Below are positions 6,926 to 14,906 of a DNA stretch of 64,000 nt, piece by piece; the stretch's first letter is position 1, and the number at the start of each line of letters is the position of its first letter. Source of the stretch: Asticcacaulis excentricus CB 48 (GTDB lineage Bacteria; Pseudomonadota; Alphaproteobacteria; Caulobacterales; Caulobacteraceae). The position numbers were made by a program, and so were the translations under genes. A model generated the notes under the pieces. It was not told the origin of the DNA. It saw nothing but the letters and a program-made list of their open reading frames with translations, and searched no databases. Location: contig NC_014816.1 in the NCBI RefSeq assembly GCF_000175215.2, forward strand, positions 1,609,001-1,673,000. Direction: 5' to 3'.

Positions 6926-8203
6926 TTATGGGGCTATCCCCTTATTCCGCGCACCCTCCTCGTTATTGGTGCGACCACGGACGGGCTTCTTCTCCTTTCG
7001 GACATTGATCGCCCGCGTATCGATGCGATCCTTGATGTGAGCCGCATAAAACTTCTCGATCATATCGACGCTGGTGCGGCAGTTTTTGGCGATCTGATAA
7101 ATGTCCGCCCCCTCCATGAGACGTAGGCAAATGTAGGTGTGGCGCAGGCTGTAGGCGGTCCGAACCTGACCCTCACGGTCGTGCTTCAGGTTCAGTTGCC
7201 GCAGAATGATGTTGAGAAGATTGTTTAGTGAGAACGGGAAGAGCCGTTCGGCCCCGTTCTCAAGGGCAATGGCTTTAGCCGGGTTCCCAGCCGCCATTGC
7301 CTCTGCGCGAAGCGTACGCTCGCGCCTTTCTTTTATGCGCTTGAAGGGCAAAACGGCGCCGGGCATGCTTTTACAGAAACCCACGCCGCGCTTACCCTTG
7401 TGGATTTCGATCTCGAGAATTTGTTCCTCGGTGGCCGCATCTTCAACAATGGCCACGTCCCTAAACTCCAGACGCAGGGCCTCATCCGGCCTCAGCCCGG
7501 TATTCACCATGAACAGAACAAAGTCGTGGAGCAGTTCCCAGTGCGGGCGATAACGCTCACGCCCGGGATTTGCGGCCCGGTCGCGGGTCGCATCCCGCAG
7601 CCGCTTATACTCGGCCGGTGTAAACCATGCCCGACGCGTGACCTTGCCCGACGCCTTATAGCGCGGCGTCACCGTCGGCACAGCCTTAATCCAGCCATGG
7701 GCCTCAGCGACGGTAAGGATCTGACGCAGACAAACAATCTCCTGATGCAGCGTCGAGCGCGCAAGAGGCTTCGGTTTGTTCGTTTTGAATTCAGTATTGG
7801 TTCGGATGCGGTGAACCCGATACTCCTGTACCAGGCCTGACGTGATCTCGGTAACGAAGAGGTCCCCGAAAAACGGATTGAGGTGGTTCTTTATCCGCGC
7901 CCGATGGTTGCTCACATAGCGGGGATTGCGCTCGCCAGCCGTGATGACCTCGAACTCTTCGATGAATTTGGCGGCAACCTCTTTGAACTTCTTGCCGCTG
8001 TGCAGCCCCTCCCCGTTTGCCGCCTTGCCGCGTAAGCCGACATACCATTCCTCGGCAACATAGGCGGCCCTCTCCCGATCGGTCTGTCCGGTGCTTCTGC
8101 GTCGGTTTTTTCCGGCGAGATAAGCCGAACACTGCCACAGGCGGCTCCCGGGCCGCTTATAGACATGCAACTTGCCGTGCATGAGTTCGAAGGCTTCGTC
8201 CAT
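6926..8203 (-). CDS. Tyrosine-type site-specific recombinase (integrase)
   Basis: 425 aa. The catalytic domain shows Arg238 in NTGLRPDEAL, Arg354-His355 in YSLRHTY, and the nucleophile Tyr386 in DMIEKFYAAH. A Tyr replaces the first His of the usual HxxR box, as in many phage-type integrases, and the position of the second His/Trp reads Arg (NCRTS). Residues about 75-180 form the core-binding SAM-like domain. A GGGGAGTGAGGAG Shine-Dalgarno precedes the ATG. The gene stops 49 nt before the intact tRNA-Leu and lies between the two att-like repeats, so it presumably catalysed that integration. It also lies downstream of a promoter-like sequence for the tRNA fragment at 8473. Confidence 0.92.
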   Translation of the reverse strand: MDEAFELMHGKLHVYKRPGSRLWQCSAYLAGKNRRRSTGQTDRERAAYVAEEWYVGLRGKAANGEGLHSGKKFKEVAAKFIEEFEVITAGERNPRYVSNHRARIKNHLNPFFGDLFVTEITSGLVQEYRVHRIRTNTEFKTNKPKPLARSTLHQEIVCLRQILTVAEAHGWIKAVPTVTPRYKASGKVTRRAWFTPAEYKRLRDATRDRAANPGRERYRPHWELLHDFVLFMVNTGLRPDEALRLEFRDVAIVEDAATEEQILEIEIHKGKRGVGFCKSMPGAVLPFKRIKERRERTLRAEAMAAGNPAKAIALENGAERLFPFSLNNLLNIILRQLNLKHDREGQVRTAYSLRHTYICLRLMEGADIYQIAKNCRTSVDMIEKFYAAHIKDRIDTRAINVRKEKKPVRGRTNNEEGARNKGIAP

Positions 8204-8431
8204 CTCCTCACTCCCCGATCACTCACTCCACTCAGGATAAGGCAAATGGGGAGTTTTTGCAATTTTACGGAGAGCTTCCGAAGAATTCTCACAGCCGTTG
8301 CGAGCTGAAAATCCGCCCGAAACCGGCGAGGAGGGAGTGTGTAAGGATTGTGTAAGAGTTGCGCCGCGCACCGACATCTCACAAGTAGCTGAATTTATTG
8401 CGATAATTACCTCGCAAAAGTCAGTCTATGA
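8204..8431. other. Integrase upstream region
   Basis: About 230 nt between the integrase ATG and the truncated tRNA copy, with no gene of its own. Any RNA started at the 8487-8514 promoter would pass through this leader into the integrase gene. Confidence 0.4.
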
Positions 8432-8473
8432 GGATTTTAAGTCCGTTGCGTCTACCGATTCCGCCATGCCCGC
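8432..8473 (-). pseudogene. Truncated intronless tRNA-Leu(UAA) 5' half
   Basis: 42 nt match the mature tRNA-Leu from nucleotide 1 through the whole anticodon loop to AAAATCC, without the intron, and then diverge (TCATAGAC instead of GTCGG). It is the second att copy. Because it reads across the exon junction as in a spliced or intronless gene, the sequence beyond the 38-bp core must descend from an intronless tRNA-Leu allele. No T arm or 3' acceptor strand follows. Confidence 0.85.
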
Positions 8474-8486
8474 AAACCGGTCGGCC

Positions 8487-8514
8487 CTTATATCAAGAGG
8501 CGGAAAACTGTAAA
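8487..8514 (-). promoter_or_regulatory. Candidate tRNA-type promoter before the truncated tRNA copy
   Basis: Minus-strand TTTACA (8509-8514), a 16-bp spacer and TATAAG (8487-8492), 13 nt before the tRNA fragment. The surrounding pattern CTCTT..ATAAG..CGGTTT is shared with the sequence before the intact tRNA. If active, this promoter would now transcribe the tRNA fragment and then the integrase gene. Confidence 0.5.
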
Positions 8515-8527
8515 CGGTTTTCCGCCT
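8498..8527 (-). terminator. Hairpin after the M28 peptidase gene
   Basis: A perfect 11-bp inverted repeat, AGGCGGAAAAC and GTTTTCCGCCT, with an 8-nt loop, 9 nt past the peptidase stop. There is no long U tract on the minus strand, so termination may be partial. It overlaps the -35 of the adjacent tRNA-type promoter. Confidence 0.55.
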
Positions 8528-8536
8528 GCTTTTACG

Positions 8537-9991
8537 TTACTTGCCGTTGGTCGGCTGAAAGGTGACGCTGGTATTTGCAATCATCCACACCGTTGCGACC
8601 CAGGCGGCGACGTTTTGGCTCATCTTCTTGGGGTCGATGCGGTCCAGTGTATCGTCCGCCGTGTGGTGGACATCGAAATAATCCGTGCCGTTTTGTTGCA
8701 GATCGAAGATCGGCACACCCTTCGCGTTGAGTGGGCTGGTGTCCGGGCCACCGCCCGTTGCCGGATCACGCTCTATGAAGATGCTCAGCGGATACAGCAC
8801 CTTACCCAGAGTCTTGTTGAAATCAGGGGTGTCGGTTTTGGGCAGGGCCAGTGAATAGATCACGTCCGCACCGAAATCAGATTCAGCGGCGACGATATGC
8901 TTATCCTTGTCGGACGATTTGGCGTAGGCCATCGCTCCCGACAGACCCAGATCGCCTGGCTGGGACACTTCTTCGGAGCCCCAGAAGACCACACGCACCG
9001 TGCGTTCTGGACGCAACTTGTGATCGATTATCAGCTTGGCCGCAGCCATCGTGATCGCCACACCAGCGCCGTCATCGATTGCTCCGGTACCGAGATCCCA
9101 ACTGTCAAGGTGGCCGCCTATTGCGATGATCTCTTCCGGACGCTTAGAACCCTTGATCTCAGCGATTACGTTTTGTGACTGCCCGCCGGTACGAACCGTG
9201 GGTGTTGAAAGCATTTTAAGTCGCAGCGGACCGGCTTCACCCGCGCGTTGTAACTTCAGCAGACGCTCGAACTGTTCGGCATCCGGCGGCGACATGGCCA
9301 GAGCCGGTAGACCGTCTACGCCGGTGAAGCGCGTGGCACCGGTGTGGGCAAAGCGATGATCCTCGGTGCCCAGCGAACGCATGACATATCCGACGGCACC
9401 GCGCTTCTTGGCCTCTTCAGGTCCGCTGCGACGCACCGAGCCGGAATTGACGCCGTAGCCCTGCCCCGTCTGTGTGCGCACAGTGGGTTGCAGGATGACG
9501 ACGATCTTCCCGGCCAGGTCCGTCTTGGAATCGATAAACTCAGCGTAGGTTTCAAATAAGACCGCCTCGCCCTCAATCCCCTCGGCTGGCGTTGCGCCTG
9601 AGCCGCCAAGCGCGGTCACCACCATTTTCTGCGCGAAGGGACCGGTGATTTCGAGGCTTTCGGCCCCGCGTTGCCAGATGACCAGCGGGAAGGTATCGAT
9701 GCGTACATTCTCAAAGCCCATTTTTCTGAGCTCAGCTGCCGACCATTCGGCTGCCTTGCGTTCGGACTCCGAGCCTGCCGGACGCGCACCGAAGCGCGTC
9801 GTTAGCTGCGCGACGAAGTCATAAGCCCCGTTCGATTGTAGGGCCTCGTCACGCAAGCGCGCGGCGGTGACTTCGGGCGCTTCAGCAACGGCCGCAACCG
9901 GGGCCACGGGCTTGGCCTTCGGCTTGGCTAGGCCCGGGGTGGTCACGCAACCCAACGCCGCGGTGACAAAAAGAAAAGCCTTGAGTTTCAT
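8537..9991 (-). CDS. Secreted M28-family metallopeptidase
   Basis: 484 aa from the ATG at 9991; an in-frame TTG at 9997 overlaps the upstream stop and is less likely. An N-terminal signal peptide (MKLKAFLFVTAALGCVTTPG) leads to a Pro/Ala linker, a PA-type insert at about 115-260, and the M28 zinc domain. Metal ligands are visible as His294 and nearby Asp (GGHLDSWDLGTGAIDDGAG), Glu340-Glu341 (GSEEVS), an Asp in ESDFGAD and a His in DVHHTADD. It should be an aminopeptidase or carboxypeptidase-like enzyme of the periplasm or exterior that trims peptides. The start is joined to the end of the cinA-like gene, so the two form an operon. Confidence 0.92.
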   Translation of the reverse strand: MKLKAFLFVTAALGCVTTPGLAKPKAKPVAPVAAVAEAPEVTAARLRDEALQSNGAYDFVAQLTTRFGARPAGSESERKAAEWSAAELRKMGFENVRIDTFPLVIWQRGAESLEITGPFAQKMVVTALGGSGATPAEGIEGEAVLFETYAEFIDSKTDLAGKIVVILQPTVRTQTGQGYGVNSGSVRRSGPEEAKKRGAVGYVMRSLGTEDHRFAHTGATRFTGVDGLPALAMSPPDAEQFERLLKLQRAGEAGPLRLKMLSTPTVRTGGQSQNVIAEIKGSKRPEEIIAIGGHLDSWDLGTGAIDDGAGVAITMAAAKLIIDHKLRPERTVRVVFWGSEEVSQPGDLGLSGAMAYAKSSDKDKHIVAAESDFGADVIYSLALPKTDTPDFNKTLGKVLYPLSIFIERDPATGGGPDTSPLNAKGVPIFDLQQNGTDYFDVHHTADDTLDRIDPKKMSQNVAAWVATVWMIANTSVTFQPTNGK

Positions 9992-9993
9992 GA

Positions 9994-10797
9994 TCAATCC
10001 TGGGTAACGAGTTCTTCAAAACGGGCTTCGGGAAAGCGTTCGCGAGCCTTTTCGACCACGGCGGGCAGGCCGTCGAGCAAGGCCTTAAAGGCCTCATCGA
10101 GGGCTTCTCGATTTCGCCCCCGGATGACGAGTTGCGTACCGAACTCATCGGGGAAGATGCCGAAGGGGTAGGAACCCAGCGACAGGTCGGGATAGTGTTT
10201 GTCGAGCGCGCTCAGAATGTCCGCGGCAAGGCTTTCGGGCACGTAGGTCGCCTTTACGGTGCGCGCCTGCACCTGTTCGCCTTGGCGCAGACGCGGGGCC
10301 ACATCATTGAGCATCCCGGCCATGATGCGCGGCACCCCTGCCATGACGAAGACGTTTTCGATCTGGAAGCCCGGCGCACCGGACACCGGATTGAGGATCA
10401 GCGACGCCCCTTCCGGTATCCTGGCCATTCGGCGGCTGTTGGCATTTAGCAAACGCGCATCGCCGCCATAACGATCGAGTAGTATCTTTAACGCGTCCTC
10501 ACGCTCGGCAATCGACAAGCCAAAGGCTTGCGCCACACAGTCGGCGGTGATGTCGTCGTGCGTCGGCCCGATGCCGCCGGTGGTAAAGACGTAATCCGCA
10601 GCGCTACGCAATTCGTTGAGAGTACGAACAATCTGCGGCGCATCGTCGTGGATCATGCGCACTTCGATCAGGTCGATGCCCAATGCGCCTAGGAATTTGG
10701 CCAGCGTATTGACATTGGTATCCTGCGTGCGGCCCGACAGGATTTCATCGCCGATAATTATAACGGCGGCGGTGGGATTTTCTGTATTGACCGTCAT
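9994..10797 (-). CDS. CinA N-terminal / MoaB-like molybdopterin-binding domain protein
   Basis: 267 aa. VIIIGDEILSGRTQDTN is the start signature of the CinA/MoaB-MogA fold, and TTGGIGPTHDDITADCVAQA is the conserved glycine loop with the DD pair. The nicotinamide-nucleotide amidase domain of full-length CinA (about 400 aa) is absent, so this is the stand-alone N-terminal type, sometimes associated with ADP-ribose pyrophosphatase activity. The M28 peptidase gene follows at once on the same strand. The role is probably nucleotide salvage or cofactor-related; the precise substrate is uncertain. Confidence 0.88.
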   Translation of the reverse strand: MTVNTENPTAAVIIIGDEILSGRTQDTNVNTLAKFLGALGIDLIEVRMIHDDAPQIVRTLNELRSAADYVFTTGGIGPTHDDITADCVAQAFGLSIAEREDALKILLDRYGGDARLLNANSRRMARIPEGASLILNPVSGAPGFQIENVFVMAGVPRIMAGMLNDVAPRLRQGEQVQARTVKATYVPESLAADILSALDKHYPDLSLGSYPFGIFPDEFGTQLVIRGRNREALDEAFKALLDGLPAVVEKARERFPEARFEELVTQD

Positions 10798-10846
10798 TAG
10801 GCAGGCTCCTTATCACGACCCTGAACATAAGCACCGAGAACCGCTA

Positions 10847-11551
10847 ATGCTATTCGCGCACAGACTTACCCAAGGCCGTCTGGTGACGAGATACAAACGA
10901 TTCTTCGCCGATGTCGAACTGGATACGGGTGCAACCGTCGTAAGCCATTGTCCCAATCCCGGCAAGATGCTGGGGCTCGTGAGACCTGGCACGCCTGCGC
11001 TTTTGACCAAAATAAGTGACCCGACGAAAAAGCTGCGCTGGCGGCTGGAGGCCCTGCGCGAAGGAGATACCTGGGTCGGGGTGAATACGCAGTGGCCCAA
11101 CCAGCTGATCGGCGACCTTATCCGGGATCAACAGGTGCCCGAACTGCGCGGCTACGCCAGTCAGCGTCCAGAGGTCCGATACGGGCACAATTCGCGCATT
11201 GACTGGCTATTGCAGGAGCACGCGCTTCAAGCGGAGGCTTGGGTCGAGATCAAAAACGTCCACTACAGCCGCGTCCCCGGACTCGCCGAATTTCCCGACA
11301 GCGTAACCGAACGCGGCGCCAAGCATCTCATGGAGCTGATCGGCCGAGTTGAGGCAGGCGCGCGCGCCGTGGTGGTCTTTTGCGTACAGCGTGACGATGT
11401 GTTTCGTTTTGACGTAGCGCGTGACCTCGATCTGGTATTCGGCCAAGCCTATTCAGCGGCGCGTGAGGCTGGCGTCGAATTTTTGGCCCACGCCTTTCGC
11501 GTCACGCCCGATGGCATTACCCACAGCCACAAGCTCGAGATAAAGGGCTAG
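10847..11551 (+). CDS. sfsA: SfsA family DNA/RNA nuclease
   Basis: 234 aa from the ATG at 10847, which places MLFAHRLTQGRLVTRYKRFF at the N-terminus as in other SfsA proteins; the longer upstream frame overlaps the divergent cinA-like gene and is rejected. The family marks are ADVELDTGATVVSHCPNPG and GHNSRIDWLL, and the nuclease-like core E-x-K is seen in AWVEIKNVHYSR, as in PD-(D/E)xK enzymes. SfsA was first named as a sugar-fermentation stimulation factor and later linked to nucleic-acid binding and cleavage. It is transcribed away from the cinA gene. The stop overlaps the convergent MprF-like gene by 4 nt. Confidence 0.95.
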   Translation: MLFAHRLTQGRLVTRYKRFFADVELDTGATVVSHCPNPGKMLGLVRPGTPALLTKISDPTKKLRWRLEALREGDTWVGVNTQWPNQLIGDLIRDQQVPELRGYASQRPEVRYGHNSRIDWLLQEHALQAEAWVEIKNVHYSRVPGLAEFPDSVTERGAKHLMELIGRVEAGARAVVVFCVQRDDVFRFDVARDLDLVFGQAYSAAREAGVEFLAHAFRVTPDGITHSHKLEIKG

Positions 11552-13182
11552 ACCTCTTTGGCTTTATCAACGCGCCCACCCAGTTGCACCACCGCCAGAA
11601 GCGCCGGCATCAGTGCCGCTTCGTTACCGGATACCGCGAAGTAGATCGGCTTCCAGACCGGTTTGAACTTTTCCTTATAGGCGCGAAGACCGTCGAAGTT
11701 GTACATTTCACCGCCATAGGCGTAGATCAGGGCAGCGATCTTGTTCCACATGGGGCTTAAGGGGCGCGCCTCAAGCCCGCCCAGCGGGGCCATGCCGAGG
11801 CTGAACCACTGATAACCTTCATCGCGGGCGTGGAAAATTAGGCGCAGAAACAGATACTCCATGATATTGGGCGGGGCCTCCGGCGCATAGCGCATTAGGT
11901 CAAGGCTGAGCGAGGTCCGGCCTTCGGCGGCCCACAGATTGGCAAAAGCCATGATCTCATCGCCGATGCGGATGACGGCAATTGGCGTCAGGCGGATATA
12001 GTCCGGATCAAAATAGCCAAGAGAATAGCCCTTCTCCTTGCCTTTCTTTTCTTCCAGCCAGGCGTCGGAAATGGCTTTGAGACGCGGCAGATGGGTTTCC
12101 ACCGCTTCGGGATGCAGCACTTCGAACTCTGCCTCGGCCTGTTCGAACTTACGCCACACCTGTCGGAAGCCGTAGCCTTTTTTTCCGGCCAGGTCGAAGC
12201 TCTGCACAGGCACCAGCGCCTCTTCACCGATCTTGAACGGCCTCAGCCCCAGATCAATGGCCAGAGGCAGGAACTCCGTCGTTACGCGGTAGATGGACAG
12301 CTTGGCATTGGCCAATGCCGCCATTTCCTTCAACCGCCAGCCCAGCTTTTCAACCTCTTCCGGCGGGCCGACCGGGGCCGATAGGACCACCCAGTTGCGA
12401 CCTGCAACACCATACATGGCAAAGGCCGTGCGCGCCTCATTCCACAGGATATGCTTGTCACCGGTAAGCGCCAGCCAGGCCTGCGGGTCCTGAGCCAGCG
12501 AAACCACGCCGCGCAGATCCTCCATATCCTCATCATCGGGAAGGTCCGGCGCGGCGCGCGCCAGCCCGAACAGGCGATAAAGGGCAAACAGGGCCACTGT
12601 GATAGCGATGACGACCAGACCGCGCAGGAAGCGCGAGACGCTAGCCTCATAGGCAAAACGCTGCCACAGTTCATGGGCATAGGGCGTACGCTCATAGAAG
12701 TAAAAGCCCGCCGTGGCCACAAGAATCAGCACAGTCGCCGTCACCAGCAGCCAGATCGGCTTAAGCGTCAGGGTCATCAGGCGGGAGCGGCGGTTAAAGG
12801 CGCGCTTGCACGGCAAGAGCAGTAGAGCGCAGACCACCATCACTTCGGCTACGCCGAAGGCCAGTTCGCGCGTCATCGACAGGATGGCCCCGGCCACCAG
12901 CAGGCCCAGCGCCATGTACCAGGCCGAATCCAGACGTTCCCACAGGCCGCGCGCTGCAAACAAAAGCAACACCCCGGTCGCCACACCCGCAACGTGCGAC
13001 AGCTCAACCACCTCAAGCGGCAGCCACTGACGCACAAAGGGCATGGCTTCGGGATCTATAGGCGACAGCACCGAAGCCAGTAGGAAGGTGCCGGCCAGCA
13101 TCATCAATACCGCCATGATCTTGGGCACGGCGATGATGGCCATGTCCAGCACAAGGGCTCTGATGTCTTTATGATGCTTCAT
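11548..13182 (-). CDS. MprF-like phosphatidylglycerol aminoacyltransferase (DUF2156)
   Basis: 544 aa from the ATG at 13182; the frame extends 7 codons to 13203 without a better site. The first 210 residues hold about six membrane helices. The C-terminal half is the DUF2156/LPG-synthase domain: ILWNEARTAFAMYGVAGRNW, FANLWAAEGRTSLSLDLMRY, and YQWFSLGMAPLGGLEARPLS. Such enzymes move lysine or alanine from aminoacyl-tRNA to phosphatidylglycerol in the inner membrane, lowering surface charge and raising resistance to cationic peptides. The protein is shorter than full MprF (about 850 aa) and has only part of the flippase region, so lipid flipping is doubtful. Which amino acid is used cannot be told. 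Confidence 0.85.
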   Translation of the reverse strand: MKHHKDIRALVLDMAIIAVPKIMAVLMMLAGTFLLASVLSPIDPEAMPFVRQWLPLEVVELSHVAGVATGVLLLFAARGLWERLDSAWYMALGLLVAGAILSMTRELAFGVAEVMVVCALLLLPCKRAFNRRSRLMTLTLKPIWLLVTATVLILVATAGFYFYERTPYAHELWQRFAYEASVSRFLRGLVVIAITVALFALYRLFGLARAAPDLPDDEDMEDLRGVVSLAQDPQAWLALTGDKHILWNEARTAFAMYGVAGRNWVVLSAPVGPPEEVEKLGWRLKEMAALANAKLSIYRVTTEFLPLAIDLGLRPFKIGEEALVPVQSFDLAGKKGYGFRQVWRKFEQAEAEFEVLHPEAVETHLPRLKAISDAWLEEKKGKEKGYSLGYFDPDYIRLTPIAVIRIGDEIMAFANLWAAEGRTSLSLDLMRYAPEAPPNIMEYLFLRLIFHARDEGYQWFSLGMAPLGGLEARPLSPMWNKIAALIYAYGGEMYNFDGLRAYKEKFKPVWKPIYFAVSGNEAALMPALLAVVQLGGRVDKAKEV

Positions 13183-13243
13183 ACCCCTCACCTTACACGG
13201 CACGGGGATTCGCTAAAATCGTTTTCGCGGCGTAGTAGGACCG

Positions 13244-13984
13244 TCACCCCGCCTTACGGCACCAAGCGTCCTGAATAGACAACTGGTTGCACAGGCGTTC
13301 AGCCTGTTCGGGCGAATGTACGGGCCCGATGCGTAAGCGCACCAGCGCCTGACCATTGGCGGCGGTGACCGGCTGTAGGATCGGCTTGAAATTATCAAGG
13401 CCCGGATGTTTGGCCCGCAGGTCGTGCCACGCCGCTTCGGCCACCGCGCGCGAACTGAATGAGCCCACCTGAACGCTGCGGACCATTTGCTCTATACCGC
13501 TATCGGCGGGTTTGGCCGCGGGTTTGAGTACCGGGGCTTTCGTAACTTTTTCAGGCCCGGCCTTCATTAGCAGCTCTGTCGGGGTCCTTGTCTGAGCTGG
13601 CCTCGTCGCCGCAGAGGCAGACACGCCCGTCTCCAGCGGCGTATCGGCGTCCGGCCGCTCCATATCGAGCGGATTGACCACGCGGATCAGGCTGCCGGTC
13701 TCCTTCTTGGGCATGGCGGCCAGCAGGCCATCTTTACCCGTCGTCAGTTCCTTCGCCGTTTCAAAAGCGAGTTGAATCGGTTCGTCACGCGTGGCGGAGG
13801 ATGAAGTCTCCGAAGCGGATGCCCCTTGGTCACCCTTTCCTTCGATATCGATTTCCGCTAAACGCGCGGCCATCCGCTGGAAATCCTTGCCGTCGCCTTT
13901 GGGCATTTCGCACCCCGACAGCCCGGCCGCCACGCAGGCGACGGTCAGCAGAGCCAGTCTTGAAACCGAAAAGTGAGAGCGCAT
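13244..13984 (-). CDS. SPOR-domain lipoprotein
   Basis: 246 aa. LLTVACVAAGLSGCEMPKGD is a lipoprotein signal peptide with lipobox LSGC. A long low-complexity linker follows. The last 75 residues, with VRSVQVGSFSSRAVAEAAWH and ALVRLRIGPVHSPEQAERLC, form a SPOR fold, which binds glycan strands lacking stem peptides at division sites. The protein would be anchored to a membrane in the periplasm and act in septation or peptidoglycan remodelling. It is read divergently from panC, with a near-CtrA motif in the short gap. There is no DacA or RlpA catalytic domain. Confidence 0.88.
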   Translation of the reverse strand: MRSHFSVSRLALLTVACVAAGLSGCEMPKGDGKDFQRMAARLAEIDIEGKGDQGASASETSSSATRDEPIQLAFETAKELTTGKDGLLAAMPKKETGSLIRVVNPLDMERPDADTPLETGVSASAATRPAQTRTPTELLMKAGPEKVTKAPVLKPAAKPADSGIEQMVRSVQVGSFSSRAVAEAAWHDLRAKHPGLDNFKPILQPVTAANGQALVRLRIGPVHSPEQAERLCNQLSIQDAWCRKAG

Positions 13985-14007
13985 AGCTTCATCCTCTCAC
14001 AAGCCGT

Positions 14008-14022
14008 TTAAATCGTCGTTAG
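14008..14022. promoter_or_regulatory. Possible CtrA half-consensus site
   Basis: TTAA-N7-TTAG lies between the divergent SPOR lipoprotein and panC genes, one base from the Caulobacter CtrA consensus TTAA-N7-TTAA. A SPOR/division gene would be a sensible CtrA target. Such matches are common by chance. Confidence 0.25.
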
Positions 14023-14041
14023 TAATTTTGGTTAATGCTCC

Positions 14042-14902
14042 ATGCCCGCTTCCGCTGCTTCTCCCCTGCCCCGCGTCCGCGATCTGAGCGCCCTGCGCGC
14101 TGCGGTTTCAGGCTTTCGCCACAAGGGACTGCGTATTGGCTTTGTGCCGACCATGGGCGCGTTGCACGAAGGGCATCTGGCGCTGGTGCGACACGCAAAA
14201 ACCTTAAGCGACGTGGTGGTGGTTTCAGTCTTCGTAAACCCCAAGCAGTTTGCGCCGCATGAAGATTTCGACCGCTATCCGCGCACGGAGGACAAGGACG
14301 CGCAGCTTCTGGAAAGCGTCGGAGCGAACCTGCTCTATCTGCCGCGCGTCGATCTGATGTATCCCTCCGTCTTCGCTTCCAGCGTGCACGTCGAAGGCCC
14401 GGCGCGCGAACTTGAAGGCACGTTCCGCCCGCAGTTTTTTGATGGCGTGGCCACCGTAGTGATGAAGCTGTTCAATCAGGTTCAGCCCGACGTTGCCATA
14501 TTTGGCGAAAAGGATTACCAGCAGCTCCAGGTCGTAAAGACGTTTGTGCGCGATCTCGACCTGCCGGTGCAGGTGGTAGGGATGCCGACCGTGCGCGAAG
14601 CTGACGGCCTGGCCCTGTCGTCGCGCAATGCCTATCTCAGTGCCGATGAGCGCCAGAAGGCGGCGCGCCTGATCGTCGAACTGAACACCGTGGCGAAGGC
14701 CGTGCGGTCGGGGGGCCAGCGTGAAAAGGCGCTCAGCGCGGCGAAGGCCAATCTTCTGGCCGCCGGTTTTGGTCCGGTGGACTATGTGGAACTGCGCGAC
14801 GCCGATACGCTGGCGATGGCGGACGCGCAGACACAAAACCTACGCCTTCTGGCCGCGGCATGGCTGGGCAAGACGCGCCTGATCGATAACATTGCGGTTT
14901 AA
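14042..14902 (+). CDS. panC: Pantothenate synthetase
   Basis: 286 aa, normal length. It joins pantoate and beta-alanine with ATP to make pantothenate, the precursor of coenzyme A. The ATP-binding HIGH-type motif is FVPTMGALHEGHL (about residues 36-48). FGEKDYQQLQVVK and LALSSRNAYLSADER (KMSKS-like) are further signatures. The ATG at 14042 gives the standard N-terminus; no clear Shine-Dalgarno precedes it. No panB is adjacent. It is monocistronic by position: the next gene is convergent with a 4-nt gap. Confidence 0.97.
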   Translation: MPASAASPLPRVRDLSALRAAVSGFRHKGLRIGFVPTMGALHEGHLALVRHAKTLSDVVVVSVFVNPKQFAPHEDFDRYPRTEDKDAQLLESVGANLLYLPRVDLMYPSVFASSVHVEGPARELEGTFRPQFFDGVATVVMKLFNQVQPDVAIFGEKDYQQLQVVKTFVRDLDLPVQVVGMPTVREADGLALSSRNAYLSADERQKAARLIVELNTVAKAVRSGGQREKALSAAKANLLAAGFGPVDYVELRDADTLAMADAQTQNLRLLAAAWLGKTRLIDNIAV

Positions 14903-14906
14903 GGGA

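Larger units (their letters stand above)
6839..8473 (-). mobile_element. Small integrated element or island end flanked by tRNA-Leu 5'-half repeats
   Basis: Identical 38-bp sequences (tRNA-Leu nucleotides 1-35 plus AAA) stand at 6839-6876 and 8436-8473 in direct orientation, about 1.6 kb apart. The only gene between them is the tyrosine integrase. At the 6876 end the repeat continues into an intact tRNA; at the 8473 end it continues only to AAAATCC and then diverges. The layout fits site-specific integration in the 5' half of the tRNA gene, with the element giving back a promoter and 5' exon. Either this is a minimal or decayed element, or it is one end of a larger composite island. Confidence 0.65.

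Noticed and set aside
6479..7040. Several plus-strand ORFs over the tRNA-Leu locus
   Set aside because: They are shadows of the tRNA exons, the intron and the adjacent integrase 3' end, with no protein motif.
10616..10846. Upstream extension of sfsA
   Set aside because: It overlaps the divergent cinA-like gene and the SfsA family N-terminus begins at the ATG at 10847.
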